Source: Collinsella sp.
GTDB lineage: Bacteria > Actinomycetota > Coriobacteriia > Coriobacteriales > Coriobacteriaceae
NCBI GenBank assembly: GCA_019419455.1
Contig: DXZW01000026.1
Span: 29,375-71,520 of the forward strand
Direction of reading: 5' to 3'
DNA: 42,146 bases
Numbering within the stretch: position 1 is the first letter of the stretch; each line of letters begins with the position of its first letter. Of the stretch, positions 33,581-41,856 are shown in pieces. The position numbers and the translations under genes were made by a program. The notes below the pieces were generated by a model. It did no database searches. It was not told where the DNA came from and worked only from the letters and a program-made list of their open reading frames with translations.

Positions 33581-33844
33581 ATGATTTCGTTTGATTACAA
33601 GCCGCAGGGTGTATGCTCTCGCAATATTCACCTTGACCTTTCCGATGACGGCAGCAAGGTGCTGGGCGTTGAGTTTACCGGCGGCTGCGATGGCAACCTC
33701 AAGGCCATCTCCAAACTGGTCGAGGGCGCTCCTGCTGACCGTGTGATCGAGGTTCTTGCCGGCAATACCTGCGGCATGAAGAAGACCTCTTGCGCCGATC
33801 AGCTTACGCGCGCTATCGAGGCCGCTCGCGCCGAGATCGCCTAA
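33581..33844 (+). CDS. TSCPD-domain protein (TIGR03905-like)
   Basis: This 87-residue protein has four cysteines (12, 36, 64, 71) in the pattern of the TSCPD domain, also found at the C-terminus of some ribonucleotide reductases. VCSRNIHL, GGCDGNLKAI and GNTCGMKKTSCADQL are typical. It probably binds a metal. GAGGGG precedes the ATG. Its TAA overlaps the next ATG by one base. Confidence 0.9.
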   Translation: MISFDYKPQGVCSRNIHLDLSDDGSKVLGVEFTGGCDGNLKAISKLVEGAPADRVIEVLAGNTCGMKKTSCADQLTRAIEAARAEIA

Positions 33845-35055
33845 TGGGTATCGCCGACCACATCAAGAACGGAATATCGCGTCGCGGCTTTGTGCTCGGT
33901 GGAGCTGCCGCGGGCGCTGCCACGGTGCTTGCCGGATGTTCGAAAAAAACAGGCACCAGTGATGATGCCGCTGGCGAGCCGCAGGTTATCAAGGACGATT
34001 CGAAGATTGTCTCGATCACTGATGAGTACGAGGCAGTTGACATCGATCTTGAGCCGGCGGCATCGTGGACGCTGCCGCTGGGCACGTTGCTGTACTACTG
34101 CGATGGTGACTATGCTGCGGCAATGATGGCGCCCGCATCGGCACTGCACGCCAACACACTCGGTGTGCTCAACCTGGGCGATGGCTCGCTTACCACATTA
34201 ATTGAGAATCCTATCGAGGGCACGGGGTATGCTTTTTACGATGTCCGTGCCGGCGACGGCGTGTTTGCGTGGGTTGAGATGAACTTTGCCAGTTCATCGT
34301 GGAAGCTCTACGCTCAAAATCTGTCGGGCGCTTCGCTCTCTGGCGACGTGGTTGAGCTCGATCGAGGTGGCAAGGACTACGATCCGCCACTGTTTACGAC
34401 GTTCGGGTCATCAGCCATCTGGTATAAAATGCCTTCGGCAGGCGGCAATAAAACGAGTAGTGATTCGTTTTGCTATCGTCGCTCGCTTGATGAATCCAAG
34501 GCCGAGACAATTTGGAAATCGACGGGCCGCTTTGCGTCGGCCCCGCGCGTGAGCGACGGCATTTTGACCATCTCGCCGCGTGTCCGCAACGACGAGGGCG
34601 TCTACTACGGCATAACGGCAATCGATCTGACCGATGGCAACAACACCAAACGTGCCCAGCTAGTCCTTCCCTCGTCAGTCTCGCCTTTCGAGGCCGTATA
34701 TATGGGCGATACCTTCGTGTTTTCTATCGAGGCGACCTATAGTGGCGTGGGCAGCCTGGGCAACATGGGCACGTATATCGGTAATGAGGGAGGGCCATAC
34801 CTCTTCCTGTCCCGCGAGCCGCTCGCATGTGCTGCCGGCAAGAAGAATAAATATCTCGTTAAGGTACAGGCATCGCATTTTCTCATCGACACCTCTGCCA
34901 AGACCTATGGCTCGCTACTGTCGCCCGACCGCGCTTTGGAATATGGCGATTATCCAGCTACGGCGGGAAAATCGGACTCATTTCTTACGTACGCCACGGT
35001 GCGCAACAGCCAGGGTATACCCGAGACGGTCACCGCACGCCTATTCTCTCTTTAA
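33844..35055 (+). CDS. Tat-exported lipoprotein
   Basis: This 403-residue protein has a twin-arginine motif SRRGFVLGG (Arg13-Arg14) and a lipobox LAGC (Cys32), so it is probably exported folded and lipid-anchored. The rest has repeated short strands with aromatic and Gly/Asp turns (SSWKLYAQNLSGASLSG, GDTFVFSIEATYSGVG) that suggest a beta-propeller-like fold. Function is not recognised. It starts within the stop codon of the TSCPD gene and precedes a two-component system by 153 nt. Confidence 0.85.
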   Translation: MGIADHIKNGISRRGFVLGGAAAGAATVLAGCSKKTGTSDDAAGEPQVIKDDSKIVSITDEYEAVDIDLEPAASWTLPLGTLLYYCDGDYAAAMMAPASALHANTLGVLNLGDGSLTTLIENPIEGTGYAFYDVRAGDGVFAWVEMNFASSSWKLYAQNLSGASLSGDVVELDRGGKDYDPPLFTTFGSSAIWYKMPSAGGNKTSSDSFCYRRSLDESKAETIWKSTGRFASAPRVSDGILTISPRVRNDEGVYYGITAIDLTDGNNTKRAQLVLPSSVSPFEAVYMGDTFVFSIEATYSGVGSLGNMGTYIGNEGGPYLFLSREPLACAAGKKNKYLVKVQASHFLIDTSAKTYGSLLSPDRALEYGDYPATAGKSDSFLTYATVRNSQGIPETVTARLFSL

Positions 35056-35114
35056 GCTTAGAGGGGTTAAAAAGGCGCCAACAGGGGAATAAACGCGTTG
35101 TAATTGTGAGTACC

Positions 35115-35153
35115 GCCCGCCGAGCTGCCGCGTCATAGTGGCATCCGGCGGGC
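35115..35153. terminator. hairpin before the two-component system
   Basis: Stem GCCCGCCG/CGGCGGGC (35115-35122 with 35146-35153) has a 23-nt partly pairing loop and no U-run. It may be a weak terminator of the lipoprotein operon. Confidence 0.4.
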
Positions 35154-35208
35154 TCAGGTGCGTTAAAATGGGCTTGTTCTTAGCTGATTGAGACAGGGGG
35201 GCCGTGTT

Positions 35209-35931
35209 ATGGCTTCAGATGCAAAAAAGATTCTGCTGGTCGAGGATGAGAAGGCAATCCGTGACGCCGTCGCTGCCTATCTCGAGCGCGAAGGCTACTG
35301 GGTTGTGGGTGTCGGCGACGGCCAGTCCGCGATCGAGGAGTTCGAGAAGCATCAGTTTGACCTGGTCGTGCTCGACCTTATGCTCCCCAAGATCCCCGGC
35401 GAGCGCGTTTGCCGCACCATTCGCGATACCTCGGATGTCCCCATCATCATGCTGACTGCCAAGGGCGAGATCGAGGACCGTATTATCGGTCTTGAGCTCG
35501 GCGCCGACGACTATCTGATTAAGCCGTTCTCGCCGCGCGAGCTTGTCGCGCGCGTTCGCGCTCTGTTCCGCCGTGCCCATCAGGCCGACGAGCCAGCCGT
35601 CGAGGTACTCGACTTCGGCGATCTGGTCATCGATATCTCGGGCCACAAGATTTTGGTCGAGGGCAAGGAAGTCGACCTGACGGCTTCCGAGTTTAAGCTG
35701 CTCACCACGCTTGCCCGTCACCCCGGTCGCGTCTACAACCGCATGGAGCTGGTCGAGAAGGTGCTCGGCTACGACTTTGAGGGCTATGAGCGCACCATCG
35801 ATAGCCACGTGAAGAACCTTCGCGCCAAGCTGGGCGATGATCCCAAGAAGCCCAAGTGGCTCTACACCGTCCACGGTGTCGGCTATCGCTTCGAGGCTCC
35901 GGCCAAGACCGATAAGTCGGACGAGAAATAG
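35209..35931 (+). CDS. OmpR/PhoB-family response regulator
   Basis: This 240-residue protein starts at ATG 35209 after a G-rich ribosome site. The receiver domain has acidic pocket VEDE (11-14) and phosphoacceptor Asp56 (VVLDLMLP), with IKPFSPREL at the conserved Lys. A winged helix (about 130-235) ends YTVHGVGYRFEAP. It is paired with the histidine kinase 11 nt downstream. Confidence 0.97.
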   Translation: MASDAKKILLVEDEKAIRDAVAAYLEREGYWVVGVGDGQSAIEEFEKHQFDLVVLDLMLPKIPGERVCRTIRDTSDVPIIMLTAKGEIEDRIIGLELGADDYLIKPFSPRELVARVRALFRRAHQADEPAVEVLDFGDLVIDISGHKILVEGKEVDLTASEFKLLTTLARHPGRVYNRMELVEKVLGYDFEGYERTIDSHVKNLRAKLGDDPKKPKWLYTVHGVGYRFEAPAKTDKSDEK

Positions 35932-35942
35932 GGAAATCACAT

Positions 35943-37508
35943 ATGACACCTGCGCGCTTTGAAATCGGACAAAAGCACAAGCAGGAGAGCGAGGCGGGTT
36001 CCAAGGCTAGTTGGAACACGCCTCGCTCCGATTCACGGCCAACGATGAGCTATCCCTCGCGCATGGCACTTGCTTTTGCTCTGACATCGCTCATGACGGT
36101 ATTGGTGCTGGTGGGCGTGGTCTCTGTTGTGTGGGGCACGGTCTTTTCGGATTACACGCGCTCCAATATCGTCGAAATCGCAAATTCCGCTGCCGAAAAG
36201 CTTGCGACGTCGTATGAGGAAAACGGCAATTGGACTGCGGGCGAGCTACGTACGGTCGCGACATCAAGTTTGGTGTCCGACGACCTGAGTATGCAGGTCG
36301 TCAACAAGAAAGGCGTTGTCGTTTATGACGACTCATGGCCTTCGGCAAGCGCGACCGCCGATGTGCGCGAGAACGAATCGCCGTCGAGCAGCTCGAGCGG
36401 GAAAAAAGCATCGCATAGTCCGGTCTCGTCGGCTCCCACCGGCTCCGATAGCGTTGCAAACGTCGAAATCATAACGTCTTCCGGCGAGCATGTCGGACAA
36501 GTAAAGCTGTGGGCCATCGGCTCCGATGCCTTGCTCACCAAGGCAGATTCTGCGTTTAGGGAGAAGACCTTTAACGCCATGGCCCTTGCTGCGGTTGTTG
36601 CAGTTTGCATTTCGGTCGTTATCGGATCACTCGTGTCGCGCATGCTCACCAAGCCGATTCACCGTATTACCAGCACGGCCAAGCAAATTCGCGATGGCGA
36701 TCTGTCTGCTCGTACGGGCTTGCGCGGCGATGACGAGATCGATCAACTGGGCGAGACATTCGATGAGATGGCCACATCGCTCGAGAAGGATATGAAACAC
36801 GAGAAACGTTTGACCTCGGACGTGGCTCACGAACTTCGCACTCCGCTTATGGCCATGCTCGCAACGGTCGAGGCCATGCAGGATGGCGTATATCCTACCG
36901 ACGATGAGCACTTGGAGACTGTTGCTTCCGAGACGCGTCGCCTGGCTCGTCTGGTGCAGCAGATGCTCGACCTGTCGCGCATGGAAAACAGCACGGCTCC
37001 GCTCAACCTTGAGCCGGTGGACATGGTTCCTTTCGTGCGTTCCATCGTCAATGCCCAGGAGCGCCTGTTTGTCGACCGCGATCTGCGCTTGCGCTTTGCT
37101 GACGAGACCCAAGGTCACGACGATGTCGTCGAAGCCGATCCCGACATGATCACACAATGCGTCATCAATCTCATGAGCAACGCCATGCGCTACACCCCCG
37201 AGGGCGGTTGGGTCGTGGTGTCGGTGCTCAGTGACCGCAAACACGTCAGCATCGCCGTTTCTGATACCGGCATCGGTATTGCCAAGGATGACTTGTCGCG
37301 CATCTTCGGCCGTTTTTGGCGCGCCGATGCCAGCCGTGCCCGTGAGGCGGGCGGTCTGGGCGTGGGCCTCGCCGTGACTAAACAGATCGTCGAGCGCCAT
37401 CACGGCTACATATCCGTGGAGTCGGAGCTTGGAAAGGGTACGACTTTTACGATTCATCTGCCTCGCGAGCACACGGCGGACGCGGCATCTACTACAATGG
37501 AGCACTAG
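35943..37508 (+). CDS. membrane sensor histidine kinase
   Basis: This 521-residue kinase has a membrane segment at about 41-66, a sensor region of about 140 residues with a Ser-rich loop (ENESPSSSSSGKK), a second segment at about 211-232, HAMP (233-285), HisKA with His296 (DVAHELRTPLMAML) and HATPase (NAMRYTPEGG, DTGIGI, GGLGVGLAV). It signals to the upstream OmpR-type regulator. The start at 35943 has only a weak ribosome site; a later ATG at 36046 would still keep both membrane segments. Confidence 0.95.
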   Translation: MTPARFEIGQKHKQESEAGSKASWNTPRSDSRPTMSYPSRMALAFALTSLMTVLVLVGVVSVVWGTVFSDYTRSNIVEIANSAAEKLATSYEENGNWTAGELRTVATSSLVSDDLSMQVVNKKGVVVYDDSWPSASATADVRENESPSSSSSGKKASHSPVSSAPTGSDSVANVEIITSSGEHVGQVKLWAIGSDALLTKADSAFREKTFNAMALAAVVAVCISVVIGSLVSRMLTKPIHRITSTAKQIRDGDLSARTGLRGDDEIDQLGETFDEMATSLEKDMKHEKRLTSDVAHELRTPLMAMLATVEAMQDGVYPTDDEHLETVASETRRLARLVQQMLDLSRMENSTAPLNLEPVDMVPFVRSIVNAQERLFVDRDLRLRFADETQGHDDVVEADPDMITQCVINLMSNAMRYTPEGGWVVVSVLSDRKHVSIAVSDTGIGIAKDDLSRIFGRFWRADASRAREAGGLGVGLAVTKQIVERHHGYISVESELGKGTTFTIHLPREHTADAASTTMEH

Positions 37509-37617
37509 CTTTTCGCTATTCGGTGAAGGAGGGGTTTCGTCCCTGCCGCTCCGAGTTTGCGAAAACGTGCGGGAAAGAACCCGCATTACTGTCGTATTTT
37601 GGTAAGGAGTGACTCAC

Positions 37618-38505
37618 GTGACAACGATGGAGCGTCGTCCGGATTCCCGTGGCAAGGTTCGTGATATCTACGATGCCGGTGAAAACCTGCTGATGGTCGC
37701 CACCGACCGCATTTCTGCGTTCGACTTCATTCTTCCCGACGAGATTCCGTTTAAGGGAGAGGTGCTCAACCGCATCTCGGCATTCTGGTTCGATAAGTTT
37801 GCCGACATCGTTCCCAACCACCTCGTTTCCATCGACCCGGCGGATTTCCCTGAGGAGTTTGCTGAGTATCGTGACTACCTCGCCGGCCGCGCCATGCTGG
37901 TTAAGAAGGCCCAGACGATTCCTATCGAGTGCATCGTCCGCGGCTATCTGACCGGTTCGGGCAAGAAGACCTACGACGAGAACGGCACCGTCTGCGGCAT
38001 CCAGCTGCCTGAGGGCCTGACCGAGGCTTCCAAGCTTCCTGAGCCGCTGTTCACGCCGTCCACGAAGGCCGAGATCGGTGACCACGACGAGAACATCTCG
38101 TTCGAGCGTTGCTGCGAGATCGTGGGCGAGGACATCGCCACGCAGATTCGCGACCTTTCCCTCAAGATCTACAAGGCCGCTGCCGAGTACGCCGCGACCC
38201 GTGGCATCATCATTGCCGACACCAAGTTCGAGTTTGGTGTCATCGATGGCAAGGTCACGCTGATCGACGAGTGCCTCACGCCCGATTCCAGCCGTTTCTG
38301 GCCTGCTGCCAGCTACGAGGAGGGCAAGATCCAGCCCAGCTACGACAAACAATTCGTCCGCAATTGGCTCAAGGCCAACTGGGATATGACGGGGGAGACC
38401 CCGCACCTGCCCGCCGAGGTCATCGATGGCACGTCCGAGCGCTATCGCGAGGCCTTCCAGATCATCACGGGCTCCCAGTTCACAAGCATGAAGGAGAACG
38501 CATAA
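37618..38505 (+). CDS. purC: phosphoribosylaminoimidazole-succinocarboxamide synthase
   Basis: PurC makes SAICAR, the substrate of PurB. It has 295 residues from GTG 37618 with AAGGAG 8 nt upstream; a GTG at 37609 overlaps that ribosome site. GKVRDIYDAGENLLMVATDR, IECIVRGYLTGSG and ADTKFEFG are family motifs. The next gene starts directly after its stop codon. Confidence 0.96.
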   Translation: MTTMERRPDSRGKVRDIYDAGENLLMVATDRISAFDFILPDEIPFKGEVLNRISAFWFDKFADIVPNHLVSIDPADFPEEFAEYRDYLAGRAMLVKKAQTIPIECIVRGYLTGSGKKTYDENGTVCGIQLPEGLTEASKLPEPLFTPSTKAEIGDHDENISFERCCEIVGEDIATQIRDLSLKIYKAAAEYAATRGIIIADTKFEFGVIDGKVTLIDECLTPDSSRFWPAASYEEGKIQPSYDKQFVRNWLKANWDMTGETPHLPAEVIDGTSERYREAFQIITGSQFTSMKENA

Positions 38506-39081
38506 GTGAGTACCCGTAGCGCCACGAACAAGCGCACGCAATCCCACGAGGTTACCGGGGTTGCGCGCAAGTCCGCCGCATCTGCTAAGCCTGCCCGTCA
38601 GGCAGCGAGCTCTGTCCGCGTCGTGCCGGCTTCGTCTAAGGCACGCCGCAAAGAGCTCGAGAAGGGCGAGAACCTCGAGGGCCTCTCTAAAGAGGAGAAG
38701 CGCGCCCGCAAGGCTAAGCAGCGCGCCAAGGAGGACCGCATCTACACGGTGTCGAATATCCTTCTCAAGCAGGATGAGGACTACACCAAGCGCCGTCGTA
38801 TCTGGTGGGCCGTGCTTACTATCGGCATGGTACTCGTCGTGGCAATTTGGGCTTCGCTCTACTTCGCTCCCGCTGGCATGGTGTCCAGCCCTGTCCAGAT
38901 GGTCGGCATCGTTTTGTCCTACGTCGTCATTTTGGGTGACTTTATTTACGACTTCGTTCGTATTCGTCCCCTGCGTAACAGGTACCGCACGCAGGCCGAG
39001 GGCATGTCCGAGAACAAGCTCAACGCTCTTATTGAGCGCGCGGCTGCCGAGGAGGACAAAAAGGACTCCAAGAAGAAATAG
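38506..39081 (+). CDS. basic membrane protein of unknown function
   Basis: This 191-residue protein starts at GTG 38506, one base after the purC stop, with AAGGAG 9 nt upstream inside purC. About 80 Lys/Arg/Ala-rich residues (KEEKRARKAKQRAKEDR) are followed by two membrane segments (about 101-121 and 127-149) and a charged tail ending DKKDSKKK. It is probably inserted with both ends in the cytoplasm. I do not recognise the family. Confidence 0.8.
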   Translation: MSTRSATNKRTQSHEVTGVARKSAASAKPARQAASSVRVVPASSKARRKELEKGENLEGLSKEEKRARKAKQRAKEDRIYTVSNILLKQDEDYTKRRRIWWAVLTIGMVLVVAIWASLYFAPAGMVSSPVQMVGIVLSYVVILGDFIYDFVRIRPLRNRYRTQAEGMSENKLNALIERAAAEEDKKDSKKK

Positions 39082-39111
39082 CGTTTGCATGCATACTTAT
39101 CGCTAAGATAT

Positions 39112-39142
39112 AAGGCGCGTCGTTTTTGCGGCGCGCTTTTTA
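39112..39142 (+). terminator. terminator of purC operon
   Basis: An 11-bp stem with one G-T pair (39112-39122 with 39129-39139) is followed by T-rich sequence. Confidence 0.8.
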
Positions 39143-39169
39143 CTGTTCTATAGATAGATGGAGTGGCAC

Positions 39170-40450
39170 ATGATTCGAGCTGCCCTGACGGTCGAAGAAG
39201 CTCTGGAGGGCATGAAGGCCCTGGAGCCCAAGATTAAAAACTATGCGCGTCTGGTTGTCCGCAAGGGCGTAAACGTCAAGCCCGGCCAGGAGGTTGTCGT
39301 TCAGTCTCCGGTCGAGTGCGCGCCTTTTGCCCGCGTGGTGGTCGCGGAGGCTTATGCCGCCGGCGCTGGCCACGTGACGGTCATTTGGGCCGATGATGCC
39401 GTGACGAGGCTCACGTACGAGCATGTCGATAAAAGCTATTTTGAGCAGACGCCCGAGTGGAAGCGCATGCAGCTGGATTCCCTGGCCCAGGATGGTGCCT
39501 GCTTTGTCTTTATCGAGGGGGCGGATCCTGCGGCCCTCAAGGGCATCGATCCAGCCAAGCCGGCCGCGGCATCCAAGGCGAGGAATACGCAATGCAAAGT
39601 TTTCCGCCGTGGACTGGATTACAACATCAATCCGTGGTGCATCGCCGGCGCTCCGGTCGTGGCTTGGGCGCACGAGGTGTTCCCGGGAGACGCCGATGAG
39701 GTTGCAATCTATAAGCTGTGGAATGCGATTCTGCACACCGCGCGCGCCGATGGCCAGGACCCAGAGAGCGACTGGGAACTCCATGACGCCGCATTCGAAA
39801 AGAACCTGCGTTTTCTGAACGACAATCGTTTCGACTACCTGCATTACGCCGCGGCAAATGGAACCGATCTGACGATTGGCATGACGAAAGGTCACGAGTG
39901 GGCCGGCGGCAAGGGCAAGACGCCCGAAGGGCACCCCTTCTTCCCCAACATTCCCACCGAGGAAGTCTTCACTTCGCCCGATCGCATGCGCGCCGACGGT
40001 ATCGTGTACTCGGCCATGCCGCTCATCCACCATGGCAATAAGGTCGACGATTTTTGGATTAAGTTCGAGGGCGGCCGCGTAGTGGACTACGATGCCCGTG
40101 TGGGCAAGGCAACGCTCGCAAGCATCATCGATACTGACGAGGGCGCTGCTCACCTGGGAGAGGTCGCGCTCATCTCCAAGAACACGCCGATCCGCGAAAG
40201 TGGCGTACTGTTCTACGATACGCTCTATGACGAGAACGCTAGCTGCCATCTCGCGCTAGGTGTCGGTTTCCCCGAATGCATCGAGGGTGGGTATGACATG
40301 TCCAAGGAAGAGCTCCTGGAGCATGGCGTTAACGTCTCGAGCACGCACGTCGATTTTATGATTGGCACGGACGACATCGATATTACGGGCATTACGCCTG
40401 ATGGACGTGAAGTTGTGATTTTCCAGAACGGCCAATGGAGTTGGGAATAG
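39170..40450 (+). CDS. M29-family metalloaminopeptidase
   Basis: This leucyl aminopeptidase-type enzyme has 426 residues from ATG 39170 (GGAG 6 nt upstream); an ATG at 39158 lacks a ribosome site. Ligand candidates of the M29 dimetal site are present: Glu264/Glu265 (NIPTEEVFTSPD), Glu331 (LGEVALI), His360 (CHLALGVG), His393 and Asp395 (THVDFMIG). It is predicted to be cytoplasmic and to trim N-terminal residues. The tRNA-Lys promoter overlaps its 3' end. Confidence 0.93.
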   Translation: MIRAALTVEEALEGMKALEPKIKNYARLVVRKGVNVKPGQEVVVQSPVECAPFARVVVAEAYAAGAGHVTVIWADDAVTRLTYEHVDKSYFEQTPEWKRMQLDSLAQDGACFVFIEGADPAALKGIDPAKPAAASKARNTQCKVFRRGLDYNINPWCIAGAPVVAWAHEVFPGDADEVAIYKLWNAILHTARADGQDPESDWELHDAAFEKNLRFLNDNRFDYLHYAAANGTDLTIGMTKGHEWAGGKGKTPEGHPFFPNIPTEEVFTSPDRMRADGIVYSAMPLIHHGNKVDDFWIKFEGGRVVDYDARVGKATLASIIDTDEGAAHLGEVALISKNTPIRESGVLFYDTLYDENASCHLALGVGFPECIEGGYDMSKEELLEHGVNVSSTHVDFMIGTDDIDITGITPDGREVVIFQNGQWSWE

Positions 40451-40469
40451 TCCCAGACCGTGGTACAAT
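40441..40469 (+). promoter_or_regulatory. tRNA-Lys promoter
   Basis: TTGGGA (40441-40446), 17-nt spacer and TACAAT (40464-40469) with an upstream TGG. The -35 lies within the end of the aminopeptidase gene. Confidence 0.75.
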
Positions 40470-40478
40470 GCCACCCGC

Positions 40479-40554
40479 GGGCCGTTAGCTCAGCTGGCAG
40501 AGCAGGGGACTTTTAATCCCAAGGTCCAGGGTTCGAACCCCTGACGGCCCACCA
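40479..40554 (+). tRNA. tRNA-Lys(UUU)
   Basis: This is a 76-nt tRNA with acceptor GGGCCGT/ACGGCCC, anticodon loop CTTTTAA giving UUU, and encoded CCA (40552-40554). Its 3' end is duplicated downstream at 40663-40681. Confidence 0.96.
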
Positions 40555-40562
40555 TAGAATGG

Positions 40563-40594
40563 AAAAGCGACTGGCGGATGCCGGCCGCTTTTTT
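40563..40594 (+). terminator. tRNA-Lys terminator
   Basis: A hairpin AAAAGCG...CGCTTTTTT with inner stem around a GGA turn is followed by six T. A related terminator recurs at 41799-41829. Confidence 0.8.
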
Positions 40595-40606
40595 GTTGCC
40601 GCGACG

Positions 40607-40681
40607 CGGGTTCGAACCCGAAAGGGCGCGGAGCGCCGCAGCGGCCGCCTGCGGAGCAGGCTGAACCCCTGACGGCCCACC
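40607..40681 (+). repeat. tRNA-Lys-associated repeat
   Basis: It starts with the 14-bp palindrome CGGGTTCGAACCCG (40607-40620), like a T-arm. Two hairpins with GGA loops follow: GGCGC-GGA-GCGCC (40625-40637) and GCCTGC-GGA-GCAGGC (40647-40661). It ends with 19 nt identical to the tRNA-Lys 3' end (40663-40681). The layout matches the repeat after tRNA-Gly. Confidence 0.85.
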
Positions 40682-40699
40682 CAAAGTAAGGAATACGAA

Positions 40700-41497
40700 A
40701 TGAAAACAAATAGATACGGAATTAGCGGCAGCACATTAAAGATAATAGCAGCCATTTCGATGGTTCTCGATCATGTAAGCAGGATCGTCCTGACCAATGG
40801 AATCATGACTCACGCATCGTACAGTCAGATATCAGACGAACAGTGGGCGATTCTAAGCGAGGCTTCGGATGTGCTTCATGTTCTTGGCAGAATTGCATTT
40901 CCCTTATTTTGCTTTTTGATAGTTGAGGGATTTTTGCATACTCATGACTTAAAGAAGTACCTGCGAAATATGCTTGTCTTCGCAATCATTGCGGAGCCCA
41001 TATACGATTTCGTCCAAACCGGGCAACTATTTGACCTTCGGCAACAAAATGTTATGTGTGAGCTCCTGCTTTCCTTGGTCTTTTTGATTGTTCTGGAAAA
41101 GATACAAAGTCTTTCAAAACGGAAAAGATACATCGCAGAAACTGCTCTGATTGTTTTGACAGCACTGGCAGCTGAATACACTAAACTAGATGGCGGTGTG
41201 TATGGCATTATGCTTGTGGCCGCATTCTATTTATTCCACGACAGCAAGGCCAAGATGTTCTTTGCTGCAGTATGTGCAGTGCTCCTTTCGTCATGCCATA
41301 TAGTTGGCGGCGGATTTGAGTTTGCTACAGCTAATGTACTTAATCCTGATGTTGCTGCCGCGGTCGTTTCGTTGCTGCTTATCAATCTTTATAATGGTAA
41401 GCGAGGGCTGAAGCTCAAATATTTCTTCTACATTTTCTATCCGGCACATCTTGCTCTGCTTTATGGTGTTTCACTTATTGTTTTGAACTGTCTTTAA
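40700..41497 (+). CDS. TraX-family membrane acyltransferase-like protein
   Basis: This 265-residue, very hydrophobic protein has about seven or eight membrane segments. ISGSTLKIIAAISMVLDHVSR at the start, GRIAFPLFCFLIVEGF and FYIFYPAHLALLYG at the end are TraX family features; TraX of F plasmid acetylates pilin, while most chromosomal relatives are uncharacterised. AAGGA precedes the ATG. Codon use is much more A/T-rich than the neighbours and it sits between duplicated tRNA-Lys downstream sequences, so it was probably acquired. Confidence 0.85.
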   Translation: MKTNRYGISGSTLKIIAAISMVLDHVSRIVLTNGIMTHASYSQISDEQWAILSEASDVLHVLGRIAFPLFCFLIVEGFLHTHDLKKYLRNMLVFAIIAEPIYDFVQTGQLFDLRQQNVMCELLLSLVFLIVLEKIQSLSKRKRYIAETALIVLTALAAEYTKLDGGVYGIMLVAAFYLFHDSKAKMFFAAVCAVLLSSCHIVGGGFEFATANVLNPDVAAAVVSLLLINLYNGKRGLKLKYFFYIFYPAHLALLYGVSLIVLNCL

Positions 41498-41552
41498 AAA
41501 CTCTCAAACAAGTCTCTGAAAACGGAAACAAATTGACTCTAAGACTGCTTGT

Positions 41553-41783
41553 AAATTTCCGGAAGACCTGAGAGATGCGAGGATAGGCAACGAGGGTTGC
41601 AGAGAGATGCTTCTCAGTTCTCTGGCGGATCGCACGTATCTGTATGAGGATCACTTCCACATACTCATTAATAACAGTGATAAACACGGCAGATCCTCAA
41701 AACATGAGGCTGTGGAGGTCGAACGATGCTTCGAAAGCATGAATGGCAGCGAGAAAATGAGTTCGGAAGCGCCCTCTGGATGA
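41553..41783 (+). pseudogene. probable serine-recombinase C-terminal remnant
   Basis: An open frame of about 76 codons ending at TGA 41781 reads KFPEDLRDARIGNEG, then LADRTYLYEDHFHILIN, then acidic residues to SSEAPSG. The middle resembles the closing strand-rich segment of large serine recombinases. No upstream catalytic domain is present; traX occupies that space in another frame. Only a short ATG-started piece (from 41607) is possible. The family call is from pattern memory and uncertain. Confidence 0.45.
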
Positions 41784-41788
41784 TCCAG

Positions 41789-41856
41789 CATAGAATAGAA
41801 AGCGATCGGCTCCGGCTGGTCGCTTTTTTGTTGCCGCGCCACGGGTTCGAACCCGA
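41789..41856 (+). repeat. diverged copy of the tRNA-Lys downstream segment
   Basis: This 68-nt stretch resembles 40553-40621: CATAGAAT, then a terminator hairpin (stem 41799-41810 with 41815-41826, then T-run), TTTTTTGTTGCCGCG, and the palindrome CGGGTTCGAACCCG (41842-41855). The hairpin arms have changed but still pair. No tRNA precedes it. The two copies flank traX and the recombinase remnant. Confidence 0.8.

Noticed and set aside
40485..40755. Minus-strand frames with GRQGFEPWTLGLKVPCS
   Set aside because: These are antisense translations of tRNA-Lys and its duplicated end, a common false protein call.
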